From Pyrrhosoma nymphula (lineage: Eukaryota > Arthropoda > Insecta > Odonata > Coenagrionidae): a stretch of DNA of 64,000 bases. Where the stretch lies: contig OY754331.1 in the NCBI GenBank assembly GCA_963573305.1, forward strand, positions 93,673,434 to 93,737,433, in the 5' to 3' direction. Below the pieces are notes generated by a model that worked only from the letters and a program-made list of their open reading frames with translations, was not told where the DNA came from and made no database searches. This document shows positions 36,801-51,800 of this stretch, piece after piece. A program made the translations under genes and the position numbers. Each line of letters opens with the position of its first letter. Positions within the stretch are counted from its first letter, which is position 1.

Positions 36801-39800
36801 GTTTATTTGACCTATGAATCCTCCATCACCCGGACTGCACCTTCGGTATAAAGAGTAGCCATAATCATTGGTTTCAGTCGCTAAATAAAAAATCTATGGT
36901 GATTCTTAGTGCACTTGCGGATTTTCATGCACGGATGTTCATTGCGCAGAATTTCTGTTCTTCTTTCGGGTAAGAAGCATGTAGTGACGTCATTATAATT
37001 TCCACAATCTTAAAATTGGTTGAAGTTTCGAAACAGATGGGTCTATATTTGAACCAGATTTATAGCTGGTTACCCGTCCGTAGGTTGGGTTAGGATGAAA
37101 TTTGTGCGGTTCTTATCGTAACCCGAGAAACAACACGGGGAGATTCTCATGAGATCGCTTGTGGGCATGCCTATGAGCATCCAAGTCTAACCTTTGTCGT
37201 TTTTATTGCAAGGGCTCATTTTCTCGCAAAGAAGACATTCCTCTTGCACTAGATGATTGATTCGAAAGTTTACTATTTTTTCTATTAGGCATGTTGCTGG
37301 ATATATGTATAAGTCCAAGGAGGGGAAACACAGTGGCGAGTGAAAATCTTGAATAGGCAACTCGATGATTGTTTGAAAATAAGTTCACTGCACCAAAACA
37401 CTTTTAAACATATATAAATAACTCTTATCGTTTTTGATGTGGGAATTGGTATTAAAACAGTTCACATTCATAATGAGAGGCAGACGGTTCCACTACGTGT
37501 AATACATCTTGAGTACTGGACTATAATAAACAACGCCGTGTTTGTTGTAGCAACAGAGGTATTTTTACCATTACTATTAGCTGCACGTAAATATTTTTGC
37601 ACGTTTAAATCCTTTATGTGTATCGTTTACTACGTAAGTGTTCTCTCATATACAAGCAGTGCCCCTATGAGAGCTACTTTGAGAATAGACATTGAAGAGT
37701 ATAGGTACTTGTTTTAAATATTCATTGAATTTATCGATAACCCCCTGAAGCAATCAATCATGGGGCCCTTGGGACTCTGGGCCCTTCTTATACAGATTAT
37801 CTCTCTACGTGCTATCATGGGCCTGCAGAAAAACCTAAATGCCAGAGGCGTGAATATCCTTTGAAAATCAAATCTCTGGTTGTCAAGGAAATACAGCATT
37901 GTTGATTTCAGAGGAAAATGTGAGATTTTTCACCAAAAAACATGATTTTCAGACAATTACGAAGCGTAAAAGGAAGTCGATTGAACGAATTAGAAACTTC
38001 ATTTGTTCAGCCATCCGATAAAATAAATTCCAGCCTTTCCATCTTTAGTAAAAATACTTTTAAAGAGCAAAAAATAAACCCACTGCACCGAACCCAATGA
38101 TTAGCATGGACCACCAGAGGGGCCTTTGGGGGCCTTAGGGGACCCTTAGGGCTTTTTAATATAGCCTATATTACCCACAGATATATTTTATATCTACATG
38201 CCAAATTTCAGCTCAAAGGTCTAGTAGTTTTTGCGTGATTGAGAAGCAAACATCCAAAACATACAAACTTTCACATTTATAATATTAGTAGGATGTTCAT
38301 CCCATGTACATTTTATCTCTACATGCCAAATTTCAGCTCAATCGGTCCAGTCCAGTTAGTGTGATTGAGCAACAGATAGACAGAGAGACAGACACCATTC
38401 ACTTTTTATATATTAGTATGATCGTAAGTATTAGTATCGAGTATTACATATTTGGTTAGAACACTAACCTATTATCAGAGGCAACCAGTCATTGTAGATG
38501 ATGTTATGGTAAATGCCTATCATGATCCTCCTTGCTTCCTGGAAAAGATCCTCGTCGTCCCAGGTAGGGTGCATCTTACGCAGCTTGTGAGCTAGCCTGT
38601 TGTGATGGCGTACAAATAGTGTCTGCAAAGCGGCAAGGGTGACGATTTTGTTGACCTGTGAGTTTGCTGTTTATGGAGAAAGAAAAAATATTTCATTTTT
38701 AAATACAGGACTATCATTACAATTTTTAATTTTAATAATAACAATGATTATTTTTAAATTCAAGACTGTCTAATGATAGACGTATATGCTCAGGAATTGA
38801 AAAAAGTTTTGAAGTTCATATTTGGGAGATTGGCTAGCATAAATAACTATAATTTTTTTGCCCAAAATTTGGCATGTAATGCATAATTAATATATAGCCT
38901 GCAAGCTTTTCTCGTAGGCAAGTGTTTTAGGAACAAATGTTGAATAGACAGATTCTCTTGGAGCATGGTTCTTGGTAAAGCCTGAAACATGTTCACTTGA
39001 TAACCTCATATTATTTAAATTGATTGGACTGTTATGCTATTTTATTAATATAATCTAGAGCTTTAATTTAAAAAGACAATGGCAATACGACTCTCGTGTA
39101 GTAGGAAAGCTAAAATATGAAGCTTATAGAGAAGAAACGAGAGTAGGAGAAACAGTTCACACACCTTGGTAGCTCCTAATATTCTAGATGGGAATGGATG
39201 TTGTAGTAAGGACTTGAAATTAAGGAATGAGTTAGCAAAGGAAGCATTCAAAATGAAGAAGAATCAATAATAAGGGTGTATGCGAAAAAATGTAAAGCAA
39301 AGATTTGTCTAAACCCTGACATGGAATGTAGCGTTGTATGACTCATAAACGTGGTTTCTGAGAAAGAAAGATATTCAGGTTTTTGTGATGTGTGTGTGAA
39401 GAAGGATGGAAAGAGTGAGCAGGTATTGAGAGGGAAATAAATGAGGAAATGTTAGAAACTGAAGATTCTGATAGGAGACAGAATGAAGCTGACAGGAGAC
39501 AGAATGAAGCTGACAGGAGACTTAAGGAGGAGACAGCAGAATGTGGAGGGGTAGTGACATTTTGACAAGGGTGATCGAGGGGAGAATGTAGGGCTACCAT
39601 GGGAGAGAAATAAGAGGAATAGGAACCTAGTACAGTATGAAGGGAGATAAGAGATACAATGAGTCTGAAAGGAACTAGATGGATTGCGAAAGAATGGCTA
39701 GAAAAAAATCTCCATGGCTGTGGAAACTATAGGCACAACTGTTCATAGACCTGCAGTTAATTTGAGAGAACATTTAGTTTGGTTGATCACTTGATTATCT

Positions 39801-42800
39801 TTTAAAATTAATGGTATAGTTTTATTATTTTAATGTTCTTATATGAAACTTAGTTTGCCTAGTATAGTAAGAAATATCCACAGTCGATTTGTGTTCACAC
39901 ATCCCTGCTGAGAAAATGGCTAACCTGACCAAGTCAGTTCTGAAGGTCTGTCGAAGTAAGTTTAGAAAGCCTGAAAACTGGAGTTTTGAACTTCTTCATA
40001 TTTGTTATAGTTTACTTACCTGAAAAATAGCAGATGTCATGCTTCTCTTTAGATCCGCAGACCTGTCTTGCATCGTAAACATTTGGCAGGAAATGGCGAC
40101 GGCATTTGGGGTTTAAGTCACGGTGTGGTCTCTTTGTCTTCATTCGCCCCAGCCTGTGAGACCTCAATATTTTATTCTCCTCTGGACTTGACCCGTAGAG
40201 AACAGAGAGATCAAGGTAAGATGGAATAAGGTTGACCTGTAATAACAACGGCAGTTGAAAGAATGTGAAATGCTTTTATTGAACGTGGGTTTTATTTTAC
40301 AGGCTAATATTTGCTACTCCAATAGAAAGGCATAAGCGGGGAAGGCCAAGGAAAAATGGAAAGACAATATCGAGGTGGAAATGGAAAAAAGAGGACTGGT
40401 CCTAGGAGATTGGATGGATAGGGAAAAGTGGGTCTTGGGATGCGAAAAGTGGTAGTAGTAGTATTTTTGTTTAACGTGCTTCGACGGCTAAGGTCATTTC
40501 GCTGCGAAAAGTGGCAAGAAGACCCGATAAGTTTAGAGTTTGGAATAAAATCCGATCTTATTTATGATTTCGGATGTTTGGATTTAATTCTCCCAGAAAA
40601 ATCCTCCATAAGGGATGCAATGACTTGTTATTTTAAGGAGGTGAATTTTTTATGCGCAGGAAATAATGACAACTCATACTTGACGAGGAGGATATTTCGC
40701 CAATATATAAATTCTAATATTATTTCTTCAATAATTGCTTTTTCCTGATTCCATTTCAGGATTACTACCCCGTAACAGCTCATTATTCTTACTCTGTCAA
40801 AATGTTTACCAGTTATAACCTGTTAGTTTGAATGCAAATGGAGCAGAGAGGGAGAGGGGGGAAGTGCGAATGGGTAGTGGTGGGGAGATAGAGTTGGCTA
40901 TTGGGCTATTATTTTCAGTGGGCTAGGTTTAGCCCGGGCTTTTCGAATGCCCTTGTTACCCAAATATGAGCATCCTCTCGAATTTTTACATCAAGATTAC
41001 CGGCGGATTCGGGAAGGGCTTCTACGATTTATAGTAAAAGACAATCGTCAAATGTTTGGGAGTGGGAGGCGGCATGTTTGGGGATGGGATAAAGAAAAGG
41101 TGGAGTTTTGGTGACATGGCGGTGATTGTTCATGCGAATATTATGAGGGGTGGTACATTTTCCCACTTAGAAGGCAGGGCAGAAATTACAGGAAAGGCGG
41201 TAGATGATGTTGCTGGTGGTACAATCGGCCGTAGAGAAAGATCTTTTGGGGGAGGGGGAGGCAGAAGGGCGGAGGAGAGAGCAGCATTTGCACCTAGGGC
41301 GTTTGCATATTGAGAAGAGTGGCGGAGGGGGGTGGGTTGGAGGGAGGGTTTAGTGGATTTTAGAATGTCTCGCAGGTTTGAGGGACGCTTATAGGAAACT
41401 TTGGAACATGAGGGTAGGAGGAGGGAAGAAGACGTGTTGTTTTTAATGATCGGATACAGGTCTTTCATTATGTTTTTGATTCTGTGTGCTCCAGGGAAGA
41501 ATATGGTGACAAGGTTAAGTTGCTCAGGTTGTTGGGCCTTGGTCCAAGGGGTATATTTGACAGTAGGAGGCAGGATTTTATTTAAAAGCAATTTTTCGGG
41601 GTACATGCGTTCTCTGAGGGAGTGATGAAGAGTTTCGGTATATTCTTTTAGAGAGTGGGCATTGTTGCAGATCTTATGGCCGCGGATAGAGAAAGAATAA
41701 GGGATGGAGCGTCCATCTTATGCCAACCTGTTCATGGGCCATCTCGAAACCAATTTCTTAAAAAACCAAATACTTAAACCTTACTTTTGGGCCCGCTACA
41801 TTGACGACATGCTCGTCATTTGGCCTCACGGCCGTGATTCTTTATCTTCTTTCATTTCCACACTGAACTTGTCATTTTTTTAACCGAGCGTTTCACCGTA
41901 CAGTGTATTGATTAATGGATAAAGGGGGTTGCATAGACCTAAGCAGCATTTTTTTAGGACGCTTTAAATCTTTAAAAAAGTGAAATTTTAAGGTTATGGT
42001 AGCAAAAGGATGCAAGACGTTAAACTTCGACGACACCAACCAACCGACGCTTTCACCAACGATAATTAACGCTTGAGCAATGATTGGTGATCAAAATAGT
42101 CAGTCAGCGGACTCGTTACGGAAGGAGTCAGCCTCGACAATGTGGTGTACGTAACGTCACAGTCTAGAGAGTTGTATTTTTCGAGGGTTTGATACTACGT
42201 AATTAAAGGCGCATGGCTTCCCGCCTAAGACTGAAGTGTAAGCATATTAAATCATTATTATCACATTGATTTTGTTCGATTTATCTTAGTTCCACTCGCA
42301 GCCTTGTTCTACTCACAGCCAAACGTCGTGCGAGGATAAGAGAAATTTGAACTTCACATTTCTCTTTTGAGCACCTAGTGATGCCCCAACGCTTTCCGTG
42401 ATTCAACTGCTCTCCCATAAAGCCACCTTACCGATATTTTGTCATACTTCCTTTCCCACAGCAAAAAACTTAACCGTGATTGACAGAATTGCTGGGTTAG
42501 TTCAACCCTAGTAAGTTGATCCACTATGGTAGGCGTTGTCGAGCTTTTATATCACTAGCATCACGTGGAAAGAGTGAGACCTTATGCCATGTTTCCACTA
42601 AGTTCATCTTACGCTGATTGGAAATCCCGGTGCTTCTTTACAAAGGGAACTTATTAATCCGCGTAACAAACAGCCTTCTGGGAACCATGATTGCCGTGTA
42701 AAACATTTTAGAAGGAAAGTTGTTGAACAGAAGGATGGTGTCAAAAAAGTCACTGGGAAATAGGTTTTGAGTTTAAGAATGTTAGGAAACTTGCTCCGTC

Positions 42801-45800
42801 TCCAGGGAACAAGATATTAGATTTGAAAAAGGTGCCGGAGATCTCTCTTTTGTTTACCGTACGGTAGTCATAGGTAGTACTATATAGTCATATGACTAGT
42901 ATTACCTCTGAGACCTTATAACCGGCGTACCCCACCAACCAGGATCAGAAGACCGTGGTTATGACTTGATTCCACTGCGCTCATCTTTGATTAGTTCGTA
43001 AATGCTGAGCTACTAATCAGATCTCCAAAGGAAACATTCTAACCCGCTTAGAGAACAGCCTTCTGGGAAACATGATTAGTGGATAGAGAAATGACGACGG
43101 ACAGTTCTGGAGAAACACGATGGAGAAACTGCGCAGAAAATGCGGTCTTAGGTTGGATTTTAAGAATGTAAGAGAAGTTTCTCCGTCAACAGGTCGTCAG
43201 GGAAGAAGAAATTTGGCGAAGAAGGCACCGGAGATAACTCTTTTACTCAACGGCTAGCGTTTCCCGCGCGACTTTTTAAGATAGTTTGAGCAAAGTATCA
43301 TATCACGTAGAATTCAATGAATTATAACTCATTTAAAAGAAAAATATCTCGCCTTTCCCAAGTTACCAAAATATTAACCACTTACCGCACCACTTTTAGA
43401 GGTATTTCCCAAAATATAGATGATGTTTTACATGGAAAATGGCACGCGTAAGCACTCCAGAGAGAATTTCTTTTAAGAAAATGAGGAATTTCTTAAGTAC
43501 AGATCTCGTCAGAAATTTAACAGAGAGTAGTATGTATGTAGTTGGTATGTTTTCTCAACTATTTAAAAAAATCAATTACTAACCACCATAAGTTTTACAG
43601 AATCGCCAACAAAAATCTGTCGTGTCGTGGAAAACACCGTGCGTCGTGAAAAAAATGAGTCAAGTTAAAGAATCGTTTAGATATATTTAGTTAATTACTG
43701 AGAATTTTAGTCATATAATGCAATATTTGTGCGCCATCACTATTACAATATTTACTTCATGCTTCTCTACAGCTGCTGAAATTAAAAAAAATGAAGTTCG
43801 AATATGGTCTCTATTATGACTAGGGAAAAATATTGCTCCGACCACCTTAACCGGCGTAACTCGCCAACCAGGATCAGTCGACCGTGGTTAGGAATCCAAC
43901 CACGGTTGGCACTACCAGGCGTTCCCATTACAAAACGTGACCAGTGTCAGGCCTAACCGTCGTCAGAAGAGCGTAGTGGCAACAGTAGGTGTGTCAGTAA
44001 AGAGAACGAGGCATCAGTGACGCTACTCCTAATGAAACAAATTTTTATTTGCAGAACACTCACCTGCTCAATGGGGCGATGGGTATCTTCGCGGCACTCT
44101 GGAGAAATTCCCGTCCTTTCGTAATGAATGCATCGCTGCTTAAATTCCGAGAAGAAGGGGTCATTTTTCGAGACTGGGATGGGCATACACGATCCAGGCA
44201 GGTTCTTGGGCGGGATCATGCCTCCGTCATGCGCACAGCACTGGTGCGCCTCATCGCCATCTGGATTCATTAATGAGAAAAATCATGTGTCACGGGGACA
44301 TTTCGTGACATTTCACCGATTTTTTTCAGTTTCCAAATTATTGGAAGCACATTTCTGTTATTCATGCTGTTTATGGTCGATATTTGTGAATGCGTCTTGT
44401 CTTCTATCATCCGAGTCGAGTATTTCAAGCTCGTCAACTCATACTGGCTTCGTATTTATTCGTCCTTAATAATGTAGCCTCAGAACTGATATAGTGGAAC
44501 TTGTGCATCACGAAAGAAAAAAATCTGCAGTTTTCACTAATTAATGGTTCTGTTAAACTTTTTAAAGTAGACATTTTCTTTTGGGAATGAAAACAAAATG
44601 GCAGAGATAGCATTTTTATTTTTTTGAATCCTTGTCCATTTATTGTTTAAGTTGAGATTTGCGATGGAAAGCGAAACTAAACGACAAAGGTAATAATTGA
44701 AAATCCGCATAATTTTATTCGTCCGTTATTATAATTAAAAAAAATGTATTTCTACTTTTGCCAGCGCACATATTTGATATAATGAGAGAAGTTCCAGTAG
44801 GTATTGGGCAGAATGTGTAGGCATAGCGAAACTTGATGGCACTCGACAGCGGAGAGTTTGAGGTTCCAGAGTGTGAATTAACCGTTGAAGAGCAGGCTGG
44901 AGTACCGCAGGGGTCAGGTGGAGACCTTTAGAGAAAACCTAAACATCTTCATTCCTCCTCTCTTGTATGCTCTCCTCTCCCTGACGTCACTCTCTGCAGA
45001 AGCGAGTGCCACCAAGTTTTGCTACACCTATACGCCATTTCCTCTTTTCATGTGGTTCAGCGGGTCCACCGAAATTATGGACTTCCTTATTGCGGGCTGA
45101 AAACCTTTAGCAGTTCTACCTTATGTTAGATGGCTACCGTATTTTAATATTAATGGGTAAGAAAGTGTTTGAAATTGTGACTTGTGTGCATTTGTTTAGT
45201 TGTGATGTTTCTTTTCAAAAGCTACGGTAATGGTCTGACGAAATTGACGCATTCGTTAAGCCTGATAATATAATTAAACTAATGTCAGAAGCAGAGGCCT
45301 TAGATTTCAGGAAGATTCTCTGGCAGTGTGTCTGAAATCCGAATCTGGAAATATGTCTGCTAGCGGAAGTTATCATGCATCACTAGTTTTCTTGTGATAC
45401 ACGAGCAATTGACAGCTGGAATCGGCAAAGTAGATTGACATATAGGGAGGACAAAATTTGACACAACCTTGACTCTGTGAAATCTTACCGTATTAAAAAC
45501 ATATAAAAAACACCCGCTATTAGCATTTCCTCGATAGAGGCAGCACATTGCGGACACAATAAGGCTGTTAGTCGTAAAATAGATTTTGATCTTATCTTAG
45601 CATTACACTGATTGGGCCGCGATGTCACTTATTCCCCTATGACACTGAGAGTCATCCACTTAAACTATTTATTGACTGAGCATCTTGGTTTAAATAGTTA
45701 AGTATGGTTTCAAAGGCCCTGAAAGTGACAGTTAACCGTTGAAACCATGGTCGGTTACAGAATAAGTGAAGGTCAGAAGAAGGTTAGTATTTCAAATTAA

Positions 45801-48800
45801 CTTACAGCGACGTTTCAAGTGGAATATGTCTTCGGCCACGAACATCCAGAAAATGGCGACGAGCTGTGTGATATTCGGGCGCTTGCGAGGCTTGGAGTTG
45901 AATAGGGTCGTTGTCACCTTCCTGCTGCTCGGCAAATCCTTTCCGTGCTCGACCGATCGTCTTGGTGTCCTCAAACCTGTGGAATAAAGAGAGAGAATGT
46001 CCCTTCAACGTGCATGGGTTAGTGGTAATATTCCAAGATCCTGTAAGATTCACAGTGTTTTTATTTGTAATGATCGGTTACTTGGCTTCCGGTGACGACT
46101 TCTTGGTTTGGACGTTCAAGTAATTGGAGACGACTACAAAGGTGATATAATATAGCCTATTTAAGTATATGTTTTAAAGACGCCACACTTTCCAAACGTT
46201 TAGTTTTTAGGGCCCTGTATCACTTGGCCTTAACTTCGGAACTGGCTCACTTAACGAATTCAATCGTTTCAGGCTCCTTGTTTGTGTAACTTCACTGTAG
46301 ACAACGTTCGTTAAAGCATTGTAAGTACCAAAGAACGATTTTTATTTAGAAACGACCGGCCGCTACTGAATAAAAAATCTGTGAGACTAGCAAATGTTTT
46401 GCTTGCCTTCTCTTCCTTAAGTTAGTTTGAGCGAGATTTTTTCCCTATTCATATTTAAGTACATATTAAAATTTTATATTTAAATTTAAGGAGGAAGTGA
46501 TAACTAAAATGTATATGTTGCAACATTGAACGACACAAATACCTTGCTTTACATTACTGATTTTCTCACTAATCAACTCTAAGTTCTAACTCACTAACTA
46601 ATTCTAAATTGCCATCCATGAGGCTACTACAACTTCACTCATTTTTTCGCGTCGTACGCTGAAAACCCCTTCACGACCGAAGATGTTTTTGCGATTCTGA
46701 AAAAAATTACTGCGGTGAGTAATCGATTTATTGTTAGAAATAGTTGAGAAAGCACACCTTCTACACGCTGCTTTATTTCTGACGAGATATTTACGTTACA
46801 AATACCTCATTTTTAAAAATCAGTCTCTCTGGAGTGCCTATGCGTAGGTACTGTTTCTCACGGAAAATGGCTGGTACTTTTTTTGCAAATAACTTCGAAA
46901 GCATGATGGTAAACGGCTGATATTTTGTTCTCATTGGAAAAATTAGATCTTTTTATTTTCAATGAGGTCATATTCGTCAGGTTTTATATGAATTGATGTC
47001 TCTCTCAAACTACCTTGACTTACCCCAGTCGTGCGAAAGGGGCACAAGAGACGTTCGATGGATAGCACTCACCGTCGCAGTATCTTGCGGCCACCAACCT
47101 CGACAGTGGGATGTGCGCAACTCCGCTCTCTGGGTTCCTAAGGTTGTTGCACGTTCCGTCGTAGCTGCGGTAACCGTATCGGTGGCAGACGCAGCGCTCC
47201 CTTCGCCTGCCGCACACACGCCTCTGTTGCCTCGTCAGCTCGATGGGCAGACCTTTTAGGAGAGAAAAACAGATCCATTGAGGTTATGAAACACAGGAGT
47301 CCATAGCTACAGCTCCCCAAGTGGTGGAAGCCTAAAAATTGCGCTTGCGGGCATGTTCCTCGGACCAAAACATGTTTGGTTGTCAATTGATGGGCACGGG
47401 ATTTTATCAGTCTTGGCTATGATGTGTGACAATCAAAGGAATGAATATTAACGCATTCCTGTTTAACAGGTATGTGCTACGAAATAATAGTGTGGTATTT
47501 ACCTCCATGCACTGATACAATTACATTACAGTTTATATTCAGATTTTAGGATAGTTTAAACATGAAACTTCTAAAGAAAATACGTACGCTACATTGGAAA
47601 ATGGCTGCCGGAGGAAAACGAGGTCGGATATAAATTTGAAGTAATCACTTTGAACTTTCAAACATGTAATTTGTGCGTCTAAATAGGAGATAAGAAATGG
47701 TAATTTGACTGGGTGGTTTTGAAATCTAATCACCCATGAGAGACTTGGCGCTCTTCGAGTGAGCGCTTAAAGTGGCCCCACCTAAAACGAGCTGCATGCC
47801 ATTTATTTCATATCCTGACTAATAATGGTAAAACGTGCCCTCTATTTGATCTGGACTACAAAATCCAAACTTTCCTCGCAATTGTTTGCCAATAAAACTT
47901 AAAATTACTTGGCGTTAAATGTGAATGTGGATAAAACACGGGGAAATACGTATCATTCCTATTTCTCTTAGGGGTCGTGCATAAACTACGTTACCAACTT
48001 AGGGGGGCAGGGGATCGCCTGAAAACCTACGGCGGGTAACAAGAGGGAGGGGGGGTGTTCACTCAAAGTAACGTAGCTGTTACAATGCGCCTGTTTACGT
48101 TTCTTACTCGTCAACATCGCGTCGACAATATTTCAGAGTTTAACGTGAGGAAGGGCGCGCGGGGTGTTTCTTACACCCCAAGCTTCTACTTTAACGCTAT
48201 GTAATTGAGCCATTGCCTCTACAATGTTGCAATTCTTCATACCATAAAATTACTTACATTTTAACCTACTCGTGGGTTAAATAATGACCTCGTGACAACA
48301 CTTTTCAATGTGGGGAAGGGAGAGAAAAAAGTAGATGAGCACAGCACCTTGCGCCGTGGTTCATGGTTGGTTATTAGAATTTAGGAATGAATATGACTTG
48401 TTCCAATTGAGATTATATATTTCTATTATATCTAGTTCGGCTACTTTATTTGTCTCATTTCAACCTATCCGTGAAAATAACTCACTCAATAATGCATAAA
48501 ATATTTTTGAATTGAAAGTTTCATTTGTAGAGACAACGTCATGTGTCGGGGAGGGGGGGAAGGAGGGGTTGGGAAAATGCTACGGTTGTCAACAAAGGAG
48601 GGGAGGGGGTTAAAAAGTTACCGAAAATGGTAACTTGGTTTATGCACGACCCCTTTCTGATGTTAAGTCATTTTTATGAATAACCGTTCTAAGAAGCGGA
48701 TTCTCCCAGGAAACTCACTGGTGATGAAATTCAGGTGCTAATCAATATTAACTCATTTAACTAATAAATACAGTAGTCAAAGTATAAATACGTTAGCTCA

Positions 48801-51800
48801 ATGGAAATGGTGCAGCAGTCGACTTGCATGGATGTAAAATATGCATTTTTTCATCTAAATGTTGTTTCCTGATGGCTGAGGACGGTTTTCAGTGAGTAAT
48901 ATTTTATAAGCAACAATAAGAAAGGTAGAATTCAGTATTTGTTTTGACTCATAGTCAAGTTTTTTTTTCCAAACTTGTTCCAGCATAAATTGTTGGCCAG
49001 TAATATATGGGATTCGAAATAAGGTCGAATGTCGTAAGAAGCTTTTTCCCGTAACCTCCTTTTTAAATGGCAATAATGACTCGGGTGGATAAACGAATCC
49101 GTGAGGTGGCACTGATAAACGACCTCGCGTCCGCTTCAGACTGCTGTCATCGGCTTCAATTTGTCTTGACGATAAAGAAAGTTGGCGTTGTGAGTTTACA
49201 GGAATATTTCAGGAAATAAGCCACTTAATTAATTCAGTAAATTATATTCTTCTACTTGATATTCAAAGACTTTTCTTTGAGTCTAACAGGATTTGAAACG
49301 GCTCGAATTTCACTTTAGTCGTTATTTGGTTTCTCTAGTGGAAAATGTTAGGGTGGCATTATGAAACGATAAAGCATTTGAGATTAATGTAAGACCCTCA
49401 TTGTTTGCTGTCTTTTTATGCCTCGGTTGATGGCCCCGACGTCACCAATCCAAGTTTTCATATTAGTCAGCGTTTAATCTCATAAACAGAGCAGACTGTT
49501 TGTATGCTTCTCCATTTTTTGTTACCATTTTTGTATTTAAATTTAAAGTACCCACTGGCAAACTGGTATTTTGGAATTTCGTATGATTGATTGTTCCGCA
49601 AATGCCTCCCTCTTTGATTATAATAAGAACTGCGAAATTGATTGGGATGGTTTTTACAAGAATATTTTTAAATTACTCCAATGAGAAAAGCATTGAATCC
49701 AGAGCATAAATATCTTGTTTACCTTTTTAAATATTTGCGGTCAAGGTATGGAATGGTAATTTTTATCACTGGACGGCTAAAAGATTGAAAAATTTAATTA
49801 TTTGATTCGATTTTTACACACGCTTCGTTTTTGAACATCATTCATTTTATCCTATTTTGTCTTTAATATTCCCATATTAGTGGTTTAGTCATAGTGTTTA
49901 TCAGGCGCAAGCTTGCCAAATTCCGTTGAATGAATATTAGAATACCGAGTCTACTTGTTACTTCGTTTAGGCAGATTTTAAATATTTTGGGTATCGTAAT
50001 GGAACATTCCAAGGAGGGTCTAATGTGATCTGAGTTTCATGAAACGTGATAGTTGTTGTGGAATAACTCTCTTCTTTCCAGAGAGCGCATGACATTACGA
50101 CGATTTTTTTTCTCTCGCCACTACTTTTTGGTGTGCCCTCACTCACAATCAGACCTATGCTTATCAAATTTGCCGTTTTGTCGATTACTCTCTATAACTG
50201 CGTTTTAAACATAATTTTGCTTCGGGCAACCTTGTGGAATGAATTTCACTGGGTGCAAGAGGGCCGATTAACCAGATACATACCATTAGTCACAAGAAGA
50301 TGTGGTAGGATACCTCCCATTGTTTGTTACAGCTTTTCTGATTATTTATTGGTGTACATTGAGGAAGTGAGTTGATGGCGTCTTGACGTACGAAAGTGAA
50401 GTCTGTTTTTCTGAGAAGCCGGTATCAGACTGCGTTTTCCGCGTATCTCAGGTTGGTAACCGATGAGTTAGAAAGTCATGTATCCAGTTCATCATTTATC
50501 GGCAAATCTCGGCGGTGGCGGGTTGAAGTCACCGTCTGATTACCACGAGGCCGCGGGTTCGTACCCCATCGGAATTGGCTATTCTCCATCCAGGGCATGG
50601 GCTTGTGCGTAATGTATATAGATCAATTTTAAAAGGGGATTGAATTGTCGTTAGTGCACTCTGAGTAAGGTCGATTCTACCGATCAGTTTTAGCATATTT
50701 TATCCTGGGTACCACAAAAGAAACCATATCCTGGTGATGCCGTTAGCTTTCTTTCACTATTCGACTCCAGCTAAGATCCTTTCTGAAAGGAAAACCTTGA
50801 GAGCCAGCATACTGTTTCCCACCACTCACCACGAAGTAAATGTGATGATTTACTGATTTACTGGGACGTAGAAGAACATGAAGAAGAGACTAAGAACAGG
50901 AGAGTGTGCATGAAGCAATGCATGAATGCAATAGATACCAAAGAAGTGGGCAAGAGTAGGGCAAAATGAATGAAATTATTAAAAGAGAACCCGTTTCCTG
51001 GTCCTGAGAGCAATAATTAAGCTCTTTGACTGTGCCTACCCCGAAAGGAATGGCGTGATATACATGTAGGCATATATGGAAATGAAGTTGCAATATTTTT
51101 ATTTACACAAGAATGCGGTGCATATAATGCGTTTGATGCTACGTACTACCTCTTCATTCTCTCCATCACACCATATCGTTAAAAAAATGCAGAATATTCT
51201 TCTCTCACATTGCTGAAAAAGGGCCTCAATATATCTTTCCTCTGGATGCCGGGGCACATAGGCATTGATAGAAACGATTTAGTCGATTTCACCTTAACAG
51301 GCTAGAAATCGATTTTATAAAGGTGCCGTTTATGATCTTAAGGCTACACTCAGGAATTGCTATTTAAATGAATATCTTGAAAAGTAGCGATCAACGATCG
51401 GTTGTAAGATGTGGGACGTGAAACCTGTTATATCTCCGTAGTTCTCTCAAGTGAGATGCTATAGGTGTTACGAGATATAATAGTCCTGAACTGTAGTCCT
51501 CGTGAGGTGCTATTGGAGCGAAGAAGTTGTAATTGCTCCTTTACGAATTTTGACACACTGATTTTCTCTTTGCGGAGGGAAGAATTCTTCTTCATCGTGC
51601 CACATGTGACAAAATCCTAGCGACAAAGTATATGCTGACTGAAGAAGAAAAATACCTCAACGTGCGTCACGCTTTAGTAATCGTTGGCAGCTTTAACACA
51701 ATTTTAGAAGATAGCAGTCACGTAGGTACTAAATTGTTCCGAAGAATTTATAAAGCAAACGGATTTGTTGCGACTTGTGTGAAATCTCACTTTCTCTACC

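Noticed and set aside
41056..41313. Gly-rich plus-strand frame as a gene
   Set aside because: It is antisense to a Penelope-like linker region and has no independent support.
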